Origin: Brevundimonas pondensis
GTDB lineage: Bacteria; Pseudomonadota; Alphaproteobacteria; Caulobacterales; Caulobacteraceae
DNA length: 64,000 bases
Direction: 5' to 3'
NCBI RefSeq assembly: GCF_017487345.1
Contig: NZ_CP062006.1
Coordinates: 1,928,001 to 1,992,000, forward strand
Each line of letters opens with the position of its first letter. The stretch's first letter is position 1. Shown here piece after piece: positions 40,915 through 49,574 of this stretch. The notes beneath the pieces are model-generated. The model did not search any database, was not told where the DNA came from, and saw only the letters and a list, made by a program, of their open reading frames with translations. The translations under genes were made by a program, and so were the position numbers.

Positions 40915-41685
40915 TCAGACCGGATCGCGCCCCAGGCGCAGGTAGGTCGGATCGAACTCCGCCACCCGCACCAGCCGATTCCAGTCCAGGATCCTGATGT
41001 TGCGTCCGCTCCATTCGACAAGGCCGTCGGCGCGGAGTTGGGCCACGGATCTGTTGACGTGGACGGCCGAGAGGCCAAGCACATCGGCGAGGATGGCCTG
41101 GCTGAGAGGCAGTTCCATCCGATGTCCTTGCGCCCGCTCCACGGAGGCCAGACGAAGATAGACCTCGCACAGGAAGTGAGCGAGCCGCCCGAAAGCCGTG
41201 CGCCGCCCCAAACCCGCCAGCCATTGGCGGTGCACGGCGGCGTCGATGAGGGTCTCCAACCACAGAAGGCGCGTCAGGTGGGGTTGGGTCTGGGAAATGA
41301 AACGCAGGGCCTCATGGGGGCAATAGCCCACCTTGCAGTCCGTCAGACAGACCACGCCATGATCCATCGGACTCATCAGAAGGCTATGGAGATCGACGAA
41401 GTCGCCCGGGACGTTGAGTTCCGTGATCTGGCGCGCGCCGTTCATCAGCACGACATTGCGCGCCGCGAAGCCTTCGAGCAGAAGCGTGCTTCGGGACGGG
41501 CGATCATATTGTTCGACGATGTTGTCGCCGGCCTTCAGGGTGACAGGCGGCGCGACCACGTCCGCCAGAACGGCCTTTTCCTCGTCAGAGATGAAATCTC
41601 GACGCGACAGCTTGTCGATCAGGGGACTGATCAGGATGACCTCCAGAATCCGCACCGCCCACTGCGGCAACGCTTGCAAAACCAT
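40915..41685 (-). CDS. Crp/Fnr family transcriptional regulator B
   Basis: Up to 256 residues with a cyclic-nucleotide-type barrel, dimer helix and C-terminal HTH (LPLSQAILADVLGLSAVHVNRSV), nearly the same recognition helix as regulator A. The ATG at 41685 lies inside the -10 of a predicted sigma-EcfG promoter, so it may not be transcribed as a start. GTG at 41655, or a CTG at 41634 five bases after a GGAGG, would be alternatives; the conserved region begins SPLIDKLSRRDF right after them. The effector is unknown. Confidence 0.85.
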   Translation of the reverse strand: MVLQALPQWAVRILEVILISPLIDKLSRRDFISDEEKAVLADVVAPPVTLKAGDNIVEQYDRPSRSTLLLEGFAARNVVLMNGARQITELNVPGDFVDLHSLLMSPMDHGVVCLTDCKVGYCPHEALRFISQTQPHLTRLLWLETLIDAAVHRQWLAGLGRRTAFGRLAHFLCEVYLRLASVERAQGHRMELPLSQAILADVLGLSAVHVNRSVAQLRADGLVEWSGRNIRILDWNRLVRVAEFDPTYLRLGRDPV

Positions 41686-41704
41686 CCAGCCCTTTCCCGG
41701 TTCC
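41680..41704 (-). promoter_or_regulatory. Predicted sigma-EcfG promoter for Crp regulator B
   Basis: Minus strand GGAAC (41704-41700), a 16-base spacer, GGTT (41683-41680). Its -10 overlaps the first possible ATG of the gene, implying that translation starts further in. Confidence 0.5.
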
Positions 41705-41825
41705 TCCGCTGCAGGCCCTACGTCGTCCAGCCGCGCGGGCGCGGTTCACCGGCCCCCGGCCTCCTAACCCATGTAAGTGGTGACCGCCCCGCCATGGGCC
41801 ACACTCCCCCTCTTAGGAGTGCGAC

Positions 41826-42671
41826 ATGCAGACCACGACCGGCCTAGCAGCCATGGCCTCTTCCCCTCGCTCTCGTCTTGAGGTTCAGGATCACCCGGTC
41901 TTCCAGGCCCTGCCCGCTGACGCCCAGGCCCGGATAGAGGCCTGTGGTCGCAGGGCGTCGCTGGCGGCCGGCGAGGTCCTGCCGAACGACGGCGGGCTCT
42001 ACTTCATCCTCTCGGGCGTGGTCGGCCTCTTCCCGGGCGGCGGCCGCATCTGCGTGGCCGCGGTGACAGCCGGATCCGTCCACGGCTGGGACCAGGCTCT
42101 TGAACCGGGCGCCCGTCGCCCGGAGGCGCGAGCCCTGATCGACACCGTCGTCTGCCGCGCCGCCGCCGCTCCCCTCGTGGAGGCCATGGGCCGGGAATGG
42201 CTGACCCGTCTCGTGGCGCGTCATGCGACCGCCCGTCTTGACGCCCTGGCGACGGAGGCGGCGTGCAACGCCTCTCACCTGGTGCCCGAAAGGCTGGCCA
42301 AATGGCTGGTTCGGCTCCACTGCGGCGGAAACGGCGCGCCGCTCTTGCTCACCCAGGCGGATTTCGGGGGGATGCTTGGGGTCCAGAGAACCAGCGTCAA
42401 CGCCGCCGCCGCCCGTCTCCAGGGCCAGAACCTCGTGCGCTTCGGGCGAGGCAAGGTCCAGGTGCTCGATCTCGTCGGCCTGCGTCAGGCCTCCTGCGGT
42501 TGCGGCGAAGCTGTCGCGCCGGTCTCAGCGACACCCCGGTCGGCGGTGCGGAGCCCAGGTCTCGCTACGGAAGCGGCCTCCTGGTCGCCTGCGCATCCCG
42601 GTTCACCGTCTCGCGACGTCGCCGAGCCGGAGGGCGTGGTCGCCTCGGCTCCATTGGCGCGTGCAGGCTAG
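41826..42671 (+). CDS. Crp/Fnr-like regulator C
   Basis: A 281-residue protein with a degenerate cyclic-nucleotide-type domain (HPVFQALPADAQARIEACG, LYFILSGVVGLFPGG) and an HTH (LTQADFGGMLGVQRTSVNAAAARL) of the Crp type. It diverges clearly from regulators A and B. A Pro/Ala-rich tail of about 60 residues follows the HTH. It may control or be controlled by its two neighbours. The ligand is unknown. Confidence 0.78.
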   Translation: MQTTTGLAAMASSPRSRLEVQDHPVFQALPADAQARIEACGRRASLAAGEVLPNDGGLYFILSGVVGLFPGGGRICVAAVTAGSVHGWDQALEPGARRPEARALIDTVVCRAAAAPLVEAMGREWLTRLVARHATARLDALATEAACNASHLVPERLAKWLVRLHCGGNGAPLLLTQADFGGMLGVQRTSVNAAAARLQGQNLVRFGRGKVQVLDLVGLRQASCGCGEAVAPVSATPRSAVRSPGLATEAASWSPAHPGSPSRDVAEPEGVVASAPLARAG

Positions 42672-42795
42672 GGCCCAGCCAGACTCTAATCTTGCAAGCC
42701 CTGGCTCCAGCCCCCGATTGATCAACGTCCCCAGACCTTCCAGCCTCGAGGGCTGGATTGGCGCCCACGGCCTTCGCCGCCCGAGCGAAACGACG

Positions 42796-43011
42796 TCAGG
42801 CGGGGGCGGTTCGCAGCTCCGGGCGAGCCTCCGCACGCGCTCTCATCCGAGCCCGCAACTGCTCGCGAATGGTCCAGCCGTCGAGATGCGCGAAATCGTT
42901 CAGCGTGTAGCCCTCGCGGGCCAGGGCTTCTTGAAGATCAGAAATCTTGAGGCAGGCGCGGTTCTCGTCGGCGATCTGAAAGGCGCGCTCGATAACGTGG
43001 ATCTGGTTCAT
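42796..43011 (-). CDS. Small hypothetical protein, 71 aa
   Basis: ATG 43011 is preceded by GGAGGAAAC, a near-ideal ribosome site. The protein is helical and soluble (MNQIHVIERAFQIADENR, ISDLQEALAREGYTLNDF) with a basic tail. The IADE/LAREGY pattern could form a small DNA- or protein-binding helix bundle, but I do not recognise the family. Confidence 0.65.
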   Translation of the reverse strand: MNQIHVIERAFQIADENRACLKISDLQEALAREGYTLNDFAHLDGWTIREQLRARMRARAEARPELRTAPA

Positions 43012-43154
43012 GTTTCCTCCGTGGCAAGAGAGAGCGAAAGCCGAAGGCTACGGTTCCCTGAGCGGATGACGCAGAGCCGCAAAGTCAGGTCCAGGGCCTT
43101 TGGAACCCACAGGCGTTGCGGGCGCTGGCCCTCCAAACCGAAAAGGAGCTCGCC

Positions 43155-43646
43155 TTGAACCTTCGCCCCCTGCTTATCGGACTGGTCGCCGGCCAACGCT
43201 CCATGACCCCGCTCGCCGCCGTGGCGCTGGCGGCGCGTTCCGGCGGCCTCGCGCGCGACAATGGCGCTCCGCCGCTTATCGGTCGGAGGGCCTCGGCTGT
43301 CGCGGCGAGTGCTCTGGCGATCGGAGAAATGCTCGGCGACAAGATGCGGTCTGCACCGGACAGGACCGTCCCTCCCGGGCTGGCGGCCAGGCTGGTCGCC
43401 GGAGGGGTCGCCGGCGCCGCCCTGGCGCCTCGCAGTTCACGCGCATCCGCCGCCGCCCTGGGCGCCGCGGGCGCCATCCTGGGCGGTTACGCCGGCCTGG
43501 CGCTGCGCAAGCGCGCCATGCGCCGTTTCGGCCAGACACGCAGCGGCCTGGCCGAAGACCTCCTGACCCTGACCGCAACCACCCTCATCCTTCGCGCAGG
43601 TCCCAAGCGTCCGGGGCCGTCCGTCGGGCGGGAGGGCGACGCGTAA
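43155..43646 (+). CDS. DUF4126-like membrane protein
   Basis: A 163-residue protein from a TTG start that has AAGGAG 8 bases upstream, giving MNLRPLLIGLVAGQRSMTP. The motif GxRSMTPLAAVALAAR, the glycine-rich hydrophobic helices (LVAGGVAGAAL, AALGAAGAILGGYAGLAL) and the ending TLTATTLILRA fit DUF4126. It is convergent with the catalase gene, 30 bases apart. The function is unknown. Confidence 0.72.
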   Translation: MNLRPLLIGLVAGQRSMTPLAAVALAARSGGLARDNGAPPLIGRRASAVAASALAIGEMLGDKMRSAPDRTVPPGLAARLVAGGVAGAALAPRSSRASAAALGAAGAILGGYAGLALRKRAMRRFGQTRSGLAEDLLTLTATTLILRAGPKRPGPSVGREGDA

Positions 43647-43676
43647 GCCCGCCCCCCTGCCTGAACAGGAAAGGGC

Positions 43677-45761
43677 TCAGGCGAGAGTGCGAACGGAGGG
43701 CTCCCGCGCCCACTGCCGGGTGCGGGCCGGCGGCAGGAAGTCCCCCGACTTGGCCGCAGACAGGTCGACGACCCCTTCATCGGGCTTGATTCCGGCCCGA
43801 TCCAGAAGAGGGCCGACCTCGCGCGTATGGCCGATGGCCTTGAGGTGACCGAAGGCGTCCCTGACGAAGTCCACCGCCGCGCCCTCCTTCAGAAGCTGGG
43901 CGCATCCGTCCTCGGACAGGATGACGGCCACGGCGTCGAACAGGACAGAGGGGCTTCCCGCCAACTGGCCGTCAGCAGGCAAGACGGACCCGTCCGCCAG
44001 TTTCGCCCCGCCGATCTTGGGCGCGACGATGAAGACGGCGCCGCCGTCGCCTTCCACCGCCTTGCGGACAGCCGCGACGATCGCGCCGTCAGAGCCGTCA
44101 GCGACCAGGATCGCGACCTTGCGGCCCTTCAAACTGTCCGGATACTTGCCGACGATCCTGAGGGCCGGCGAGGGTTCGAGGTCGATGGGCGTCGCGGCCG
44201 GCGCGGACGCCTTGGGCAGAGGCAGGTTCATGGCCCCCGCCACGCGCTTGGCCAGATCCTCGTCGACATTGCGGAGATTGGCAAGGACGCGCGCCCGGAC
44301 GTGGTCCAGGGTCACCTTCGACAGTTCGAATACGAGGGCGCTGGCCAGGTGGGCCTGTTCGATCTCCGTCTGCGAGCGGAAGAAGAGCCGGGCCTGGCTG
44401 TAGTGGTCGGCGAAGCTCTCGGCGCGCAGACGGACCTTCGCGCCCTCCATCGGCACGGCGGCGGTGCGGAAGCCGCCTTTCGGGTCCTCGCGCGGCCCGC
44501 CCTCCTCTCCCGCCTCGGCCAGGCTATTCGGCTCGTAGTTGGCGCGCCCCTTGAAGACCTGGGTCTGCACATGGCCGTCGCGCTGGAAGTTCTGGAAGGG
44601 ACAGCCCTTGGCCTGGTTGATCGGGATCTGATGGAAGTTGACGGTCCCCAGCCGCGACAGCTGGGTGTCCTGATAGGAGAAGAGCCGCCCCTGCAGCAAA
44701 GGGTCCTCCGAGAAGTCGACGCCCGGCACGATGTTGGTGGGCAGGAAGGCCGCCTGCTCGGTCTCGGCGAAGAAGTTGTCAGGGTTACGGTTCAGCACCA
44801 TGCGGCCGATGACCCGCAGAGGATGATCCTCTTCCGGGATCAGCTTGGTCGCGTCGAGAATATCGAACGGCAAGGCGTCCGCCTCGGCCTGGTTCAGCAG
44901 CTGGACGGCGAACTCCCATTCAGGGAAGTCGCCCTGATCGATGGCCTCGAACAGATCGCGCCGATGATAGTCCGGGTCGGCCCCGGCGATCTTGACCGCC
45001 TCGTCCCAGCAGGTGGACTGGGTCCCAAGCCTGGGCCGCCAGTGGAACTTGACGAAGGTCGCCTCCCCCTTGGCGTTGATCAGCCGGAAGGTGTTGACGC
45101 CGAAGCCCTCGATCATGCGCAGCGATCGCGGAATGGCCCGGTCGGACATGGCCCACATCACCATATGGGTGCTCTCCGGCATCAGGCTGATGAAGTCCCA
45201 GAAGGTGTCATGGGCGCTGGCCGCCTGAGGATAGCCGCGGTCGGCCTCCATCTTCACGGCATGGATCAGGTCGGGGAATTTGATCGCGTCCTGGATGAAG
45301 AAGACGGGGATGTTGTTGCCGACCAGATCCCAGTTGCCCTCGGACGTATAGAATTTGACGGCAAAGCCCCGGACGTCGCGCGGCGTATCCACCGAACCGG
45401 CGCCTCCGGCGACCGTCGAGAAGCGCGTGAAGACCTCGGTCTTTTTTCCGACCTCGGTGAGGATTTTGGCCGTTGTGTAGTCTTCCAGACTCTCGGTGAG
45501 TTCAAAAAAGCCATGGGCGGCCGATCCGCGTGCATGGACGATCCGCTCCGGAATACGCTCATGGTCGAAGTGCTGGATCTTCTCGCGCAGCACGAAATCC
45601 TCGAGCAGGGTCGAGCCTCGGGGCCCCAGCTTCAGTGAGTTCTGGTCGTCGCTGACCGGCGCGCCGTGGTTTGTCGTAAGGCGGGCTTCAGGCGTTGAGG
45701 TGGTCTGGTGGAGTTCGCCGCCCTCACCGGGGCGGGCGTCTGCAGCGGGCGACTTGGGCAT
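43677..45761 (-). CDS. katE: Large-subunit catalase (HPII/KatE type)
   Basis: A 694-residue clade 2 catalase. The distal histidine lies in [13 protein letters not shown], the asparagine in [13 protein letters not shown], and the haem-ligand tyrosine in [14 protein letters not shown]. The N-terminal arm ([22 protein letters not shown]) and the extra C-terminal class I amidotransferase-like domain ([14 protein letters not shown], about 540-694) define the large form. It breaks down hydrogen peroxide, usually in stationary phase or stress. No sigma-EcfG-like site was found directly upstream, unlike the neighbours. Confidence 0.95.
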   Translation of the reverse strand: MPKSPAADARPGEGGELHQTTSTPEARLTTNHGAPVSDDQNSLKLGPRGSTLLEDFVLREKIQHFDHERIPERIVHARGSAAHGFFELTESLEDYTTAKILTEVGKKTEVFTRFSTVAGGAGSVDTPRDVRGFAVKFYTSEGNWDLVGNNIPVFFIQDAIKFPDLIHAVKMEADRGYPQAASAHDTFWDFISLMPESTHMVMWAMSDRAIPRSLRMIEGFGVNTFRLINAKGEATFVKFHWRPRLGTQSTCWDEAVKIAGADPDYHRRDLFEAIDQGDFPEWEFAVQLLNQAEADALPFDILDATKLIPEEDHPLRVIGRMVLNRNPDNFFAETEQAAFLPTNIVPGVDFSEDPLLQGRLFSYQDTQLSRLGTVNFHQIPINQAKGCPFQNFQRDGHVQTQVFKGRANYEPNSLAEAGEEGGPREDPKGGFRTAAVPMEGAKVRLRAESFADHYSQARLFFRSQTEIEQAHLASALVFELSKVTLDHVRARVLANLRNVDEDLAKRVAGAMNLPLPKASAPAATPIDLEPSPALRIVGKYPDSLKGRKVAILVADGSDGAIVAAVRKAVEGDGGAVFIVAPKIGGAKLADGSVLPADGQLAGSPSVLFDAVAVILSEDGCAQLLKEGAAVDFVRDAFGHLKAIGHTREVGPLLDRAGIKPDEGVVDLSAAKSGDFLPPARTRQWAREPSVRTLA

Positions 45762-45841
45762 GGGGTTTCCTTCAGTCAGATTGTCCGGCGACAGGGTTGA
45801 AAGCCCGCAAAAGCAGGCGCGCGGAGGCGGCCAGCCCCCGT

Positions 45842-46081
45842 CTATCTTTGCGGCGGCGGTGCAGCCGCCCCCTCCCGCCCGGCCTGGTCGACATGCCGGG
45901 CCGGGGTGTCGGCGACCCCCGCGGACGGGGTGGAACCGGGATTTGCGCCCGCCACGCCGCTCGTCGCGTCCGCCTCCAGCGAGGAGGCTTCAGGGGCTGC
46001 ACGCTCCGCGTCGCGGCTTCCGCAAGCGCCGAGGGCGAGAAGCGGCACGGCCAGGATCGTCATCGCAGTAAGATGCTTCAT
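45842..46081 (-). CDS. Small lipoprotein, low complexity
   Basis: A 79-residue protein with a lipobox (LLALGACG) and a GGGAGAAAG ribosome site. The mature part is an Ala/Gly/Pro/Ser-rich, acidic and probably disordered chain ending in PPPQR. It lies upstream of katE on the same strand (80-base gap). No family is recognised. Confidence 0.6.
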   Translation of the reverse strand: MKHLTAMTILAVPLLALGACGSRDAERAAPEASSLEADATSGVAGANPGSTPSAGVADTPARHVDQAGREGAAAPPPQR

Positions 46082-46232
46082 GTCTTTCTCCCTGGAGGAA
46101 CAACGACGAGGCGGATGGCGCGTTGCACCAGGCCTGCGGCGAAGGCGGCGCGCGGCGTCGGATCTCGACTGAGGTCAAAGCCCGCAGCGCGTCTCCCCTC
46201 GCGGGACCCGACAAGCGGCCGCAAAGGAAGGA

Positions 46233-46445
46233 TCAGCGAAGGGGAGCCATGCCCGACCCGCCCCGAAGCCGGGACGATCTGAAGGCCTGAACCGAATAGA
46301 CCTCCCCGCTCCGCCCGTCGCGGATCGCCACCCCTGCCAGGCCTTGAGCCTCGAAGGCCGCAGCCAGTCGCAAGGCGGCCGTCTCGTCAGACACGCTCGT
46401 CGCCATGTCGTTATTCTTGCAAACATAGCTGACCAGATAGGGCAT
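46233..46445 (-). CDS. Small hypothetical protein, 70 aa
   Basis: Start MPYLVSYVCKNNDMATSV at 46445, with GGAAAAG upstream; a longer frame from 46520 is less likely. It has a compact alpha/beta look (AALRLAAAFEAQGLAGVAIRD, GEVYSVQAFR), like small ligand- or nucleic-acid-binding folds, but the family is not recognised. Several stress genes flank it on the same strand. Confidence 0.5.
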   Translation of the reverse strand: MPYLVSYVCKNNDMATSVSDETAALRLAAAFEAQGLAGVAIRDGRSGEVYSVQAFRSSRLRGGSGMAPLR

Positions 46446-46519
46446 TGCGCTTTTCCGGGTGCCGGATCCCCTGCAGTTCGCTCCTTTGGTGCGAAGCGCG
46501 GGGTCCGGCGGACTTCTCA

Positions 46520-46975
46520 TCAGGCTTTTCTGGCGGCCTCCAGTTTCCGGACGAGTTCCGCCTTTTCCTTGTTGAACCTCTGCTCCGCCGCCTCCCCCTC
46601 GGCCTCGATCCTGCGTCTTTCTTCCTCAAGCCGGGCGCAGGCCGCGGCATGGGATGTCTCAAGCTTCTGCAGCGCGTCCGCCAGGGCCTCGATCCGCCGT
46701 ATTTGCGCCGGCGACGGCCCCGCGGGCGCGGGCCTGCGGGGCCGTCGCGATCCGATTTTCCCGACGTCCACCGCGAGACCTCGCTCGATCACCGTCCCCG
46801 GGCGGGCGCGCGCCGCCGCCTCGTCTTCGGTCTCCACCGCCTCGCGTGCCAGTCCTGAAGCGAAGATGTCCTGCTGGATGCCCCATGCGGCCAGCGCCTT
46901 CGAACGGGATGAGGCCGCCACCGTGAAGCGATGGAAGCCGTCCGACCATTCAAAGACCTTCAGCCGCGGGGCCAT
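46520..46975 (-). CDS. Hypothetical protein with C-terminal coiled coil
   Basis: A 151-residue protein starting at MAPRLKVFEWSDGFHRFTV, 4 bases after the stop of the DUF4142 gene. The N-terminal half is a small domain (SSRSKALAAWGIQQDIFASG) resembling a cell-envelope or stress-linked module. The C-terminal 60 residues form a clear coiled coil (EEERRRIEAEGEAAEQRFN). Co-transcription with the DUF4142 lipoprotein is likely. The function is unknown. Confidence 0.65.
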   Translation of the reverse strand: MAPRLKVFEWSDGFHRFTVAASSRSKALAAWGIQQDIFASGLAREAVETEDEAAARARPGTVIERGLAVDVGKIGSRRPRRPAPAGPSPAQIRRIEALADALQKLETSHAAACARLEEERRRIEAEGEAAEQRFNKEKAELVRKLEAARKA

Positions 46976-46979
46976 TGGC

Positions 46980-47558
46980 CTATCCCGAGATGGCCGTCTG
47001 GATCTCCCTCGCCTTCTGAAGGTGGGCCTCGATCTTGGGAAGGACGGTGCGGGCGTGCGCCGCCAGGGCCGGCGCATCACTATTGTCCGCGAAGCCCCGG
47101 TTCAGGGTCACGGCCTCCTCATGGGCCGCCACCTGCTGGTCGATATAGACCTTGTCGAAGTCGTTCACGCCGGCGGAGCGAAGATTGTCGAGGAGGCCCT
47201 TGCGGCGCTGGTCCAGCTCTGTGGGGAGAACGATGTCCGGCGCCGCCGTCGCGACCGCCGTCTTCAAGGCCGTGCCGGCGGCCGTGTGATCAGTCTTGAT
47301 CATTCTGGCCAGGGCCTTGACGTCAGCTCGCTTTGCGCGCTCGAGAGCGATGTCCGCCGCCTGGATTTCATACATGTCGCCCATGGCCGCGGACGGCGCA
47401 TAGGCGCTCGCCAGGTTAGCCCCCATGGTGGCGGCGGACGTCTGTCCGACAGGGGCGGACACGGCGTCCTGGGCCTTGTCGACCGCTTTCTCCCCGCCCT
47501 GCGGGCTGCAGGCGGCGACCAGAGCGGCGAAGGCGACGAGGGTCATGGCGCGGCGCAT
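46980..47558 (-). CDS. DUF4142 domain lipoprotein (ferritin-like)
   Basis: A 192-residue protein with a lipobox (ALVAACS) and a helical bundle containing YEIQAADIALERAKRADVK, ARMIKTDHTAAG and DFDKVYIDQQVAAHEEAV, all typical of DUF4142. GGAGATCACC precedes the ATG. The family is exported and often stress-induced; the metal ligands of true ferritins are not evident. It heads a two-gene unit with the coiled-coil protein. Confidence 0.87.
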   Translation of the reverse strand: MRRAMTLVAFAALVAACSPQGGEKAVDKAQDAVSAPVGQTSAATMGANLASAYAPSAAMGDMYEIQAADIALERAKRADVKALARMIKTDHTAAGTALKTAVATAAPDIVLPTELDQRRKGLLDNLRSAGVNDFDKVYIDQQVAAHEEAVTLNRGFADNSDAPALAAHARTVLPKIEAHLQKAREIQTAISG

Positions 47559-47664
47559 GATGGTGATCTCCTGAATGTGTGATCCTCAAGCGCCTCGCAG
47601 GCGATCCGGTTTCCTCCTCAGGGCGGCCGGCCGCTCTCACTCCCGCCCCGCCGCCATGGGAGCC

Positions 47665-47684
47665 TGTGTCGGGAAGACGACACA
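47665..47684. repeat. 20-bp palindrome, copy 1 of a pair
   Basis: TGTGTCG at 47665-47671 mirrors CGACACA at 47678-47684. The core GGAAGACGACA is shared with the palindrome at 48153-48174, so the two form a pair either side of the 47792-48007 gene. A partial third copy (TGTGTCGGGTAG) lies near 47735. The role is unknown; operator pairs or small mobile hairpins are possible. Confidence 0.5.
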
Positions 47685-47791
47685 CGAACCTGATTGAAGC
47701 TGGAGCCGCTCAGCGCTCCACGCCTTCTCGGCCTTGTGTCGGGTAGCCGCCATCCACGAACGGTTTGGCGCGCGGCGCGTAGAGCCTTTCG

Positions 47792-48007
47792 ATGGCGACC
47801 TATGATTACACGCTTCGAGGGCCGGAGCCCGATATGGTCCTCCAGGGCGTATCCGCGACAGACGCGGACGCGCGCCGTGAGGCCATCATGTTCTTGTCGG
47901 AGATGATGCGGGAGCAGCCCATTCGGGACGGCGGAGCCTTCGCACTCGAGCTCGTGGTCAGCCGCTCCGGGATAGAAATCTGTCGAGTGGAAGCCTCGGT
48001 TTCCTGA
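47792..48007 (+). CDS. DUF6894-like small protein
   Basis: A 71-residue protein (MATYDYTLRGPEPDM) with the pattern of short beta-alpha-beta proteins of the DUF6894 group: a start resembling YFFxIRxG, a central ATDADARREAIMFLSEMM helix and a final VVSRSGIEICRVE strand pair. The ribosome site is weak (TTCGATGG context). It is bracketed by the two related palindromes at 47665 and 48153. The function is unknown. Confidence 0.6.
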   Translation: MATYDYTLRGPEPDMVLQGVSATDADARREAIMFLSEMMREQPIRDGGAFALELVVSRSGIEICRVEASVS

Positions 48008-48152
48008 CCTCGCACTCATCCGCCCCATCGCGGCGGTTTCGGGAGGAAGGCGGCCGGTTACGCCAAAGGGGGGCAATCACGAAGCCGACCGCCTGCAGAC
48101 TCCTCCCAGGGAGAGTGCAAAGACCTAACGTCCTTCTCCTCCCCTCAGATCC

Positions 48153-48174
48153 CTATGTCTGGAAGACGACATAG
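48153..48174. repeat. 22-bp palindrome, copy 2 of a pair
   Basis: CTATGTC (48153-48159) mirrors GACATAG (48168-48174) around TGGAAGAC. It shares 11 consecutive bases (GGAAGACGACA) with copy 1. It lies between the DUF6894-like gene and the convergent MFS gene; the remaining gap shows nothing else. Confidence 0.5.
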
Positions 48175-48213
48175 CGCCCCCTCAGGCAGGGACGCCCAGA
48201 CTCACGCCCGATC

Positions 48214-49497
48214 CTAGCCCTGGCCCGCCGCCCCCAGCCTCTTCATGTCAGGAAGCAGGGCGGTGATCAGGCCCAGAAGCGGCAGTACGGCGCAAAGCTT
48301 GTAGACCCAGACGATGCCGTTGGCGTCCGCGAGCAGGCCGAGGCCTGCCGCGCCGATGCCGCCGATGCCGAACATGAGACCGAACATCAGGCCTGACACC
48401 AGGCCGACGCGGCCGGGGACGAGCTCCTGCGCATAGACGACCAGGGCCGCGAAGGCTGAGGACATGATGAAGCCGATGGCGATCGAGAGGACGGTCGTCC
48501 ACCCCAGATCGACGTAGGGCAGCAGCAGGGCGAAGGGCGCGGCCCCGAGGAAGGAGAGCCAGATCACGGCCTTTCGGCCGATCCGGTCGCCGATCGGGCC
48601 GCCGGCGAAGGTTCCTGCCGCCACGGCCGCCAGGAAGGCGAACAGGTGGTACTGGGAATCCTGAACCGAGAGGGCGAACCGCTCGATGAGGTAGAAGGTG
48701 AAGTAGTTGGTGAAGGTGCCGATGTAGATGAATTTGGCGAACATCAGCACGGCGATGACCGCCAGGGCGCTGATGATCCGGCCCCGGCTCAGGTGGGGAC
48801 CTTCGCTCACGGTCCTGGCCGCGACCATGGCGTGAGGGTTGCGGATACGCCAGCGCGTCACGCCAAAGAGCACCCAGATCGCCGTCACCGCAGCGACCGC
48901 CAGCCATCCCACAGCGGTAAGGCCCAGGGGCAGGATGATCAGCGAGGCCACCAGAGGCCCGATGGCCGACCCGGTGTTGCCGCCGACCTGGAAGGTCGAC
49001 TGGGCCGTGCCGAACCGTCCGCCGGAGGCGAGACGGGCCACGCGCGAGGCTTCCGGGTGGAAGGTGGCGGACCCCACCCCGATCACCGCCGAAGCCAAAA
49101 GGAGCATGGCGAAGCTGCCGGCGGTCGCCAGCAGGCCGATCCCGATCAGGGTGGCGAACATCCCGCAGGGCAGCAGATAGGGCTTGGGATGCTTGTCGGT
49201 ATAGAAGCCGATCCAGGGCTGAAGCAGCGACGCCGTGAACTGGTAAACCAGGGCGACAAGGCCGATCTGGGTGAAGCTCAGGGCGAACTTCGTCTTCAGC
49301 ATCGGATAGATGGCCGGCAGGACAGCCTGGATGAGGTCGTTGAGGAGGTGGGCGAAGGCCACGGCGCCGACGATCCCGATCAGAAAACGCGGCGAGGTCG
49401 CCATATTGGGGACCGGTTGGGCGTCTGTCAGGTCTGTCGGAATGGTCATCGGCGCGCTCGATACAATCGGACCGACGCCCCGCGTCAGCCCCTTCAT
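48214..49497 (-). CDS. MFS exporter, fosmidomycin-resistance (Fsr) type
   Basis: A 427-residue protein with about 12 membrane helices. Family marks are FAHLLNDLIQAVLPAIYPML, GSATFHPEASRVAR and GRKAVIWLSFLG. Fsr-like pumps use the proton gradient to expel drugs. A second start at 49449 (MTIPTDLTD) is possible. The gene is divergent from an AraC-type regulator across 77 bases, a classic exporter/regulator pair, so that regulator probably controls it. Confidence 0.88.
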   Translation of the reverse strand: MKGLTRGVGPIVSSAPMTIPTDLTDAQPVPNMATSPRFLIGIVGAVAFAHLLNDLIQAVLPAIYPMLKTKFALSFTQIGLVALVYQFTASLLQPWIGFYTDKHPKPYLLPCGMFATLIGIGLLATAGSFAMLLLASAVIGVGSATFHPEASRVARLASGGRFGTAQSTFQVGGNTGSAIGPLVASLIILPLGLTAVGWLAVAAVTAIWVLFGVTRWRIRNPHAMVAARTVSEGPHLSRGRIISALAVIAVLMFAKFIYIGTFTNYFTFYLIERFALSVQDSQYHLFAFLAAVAAGTFAGGPIGDRIGRKAVIWLSFLGAAPFALLLPYVDLGWTTVLSIAIGFIMSSAFAALVVYAQELVPGRVGLVSGLMFGLMFGIGGIGAAGLGLLADANGIVWVYKLCAVLPLLGLITALLPDMKRLGAAGQG

Positions 49498-49574
49498 GGA
49501 CCGCTATAGCAAGTTGACCTGCATCCCACTTCGATAGACGAGACATTCAGTTCTGAGTCTGGGACAATCCATCC

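Noticed and set aside
43827..45638. 603-residue plus-strand frame opposite katE
   Set aside because: Antisense shadow of the catalase gene.
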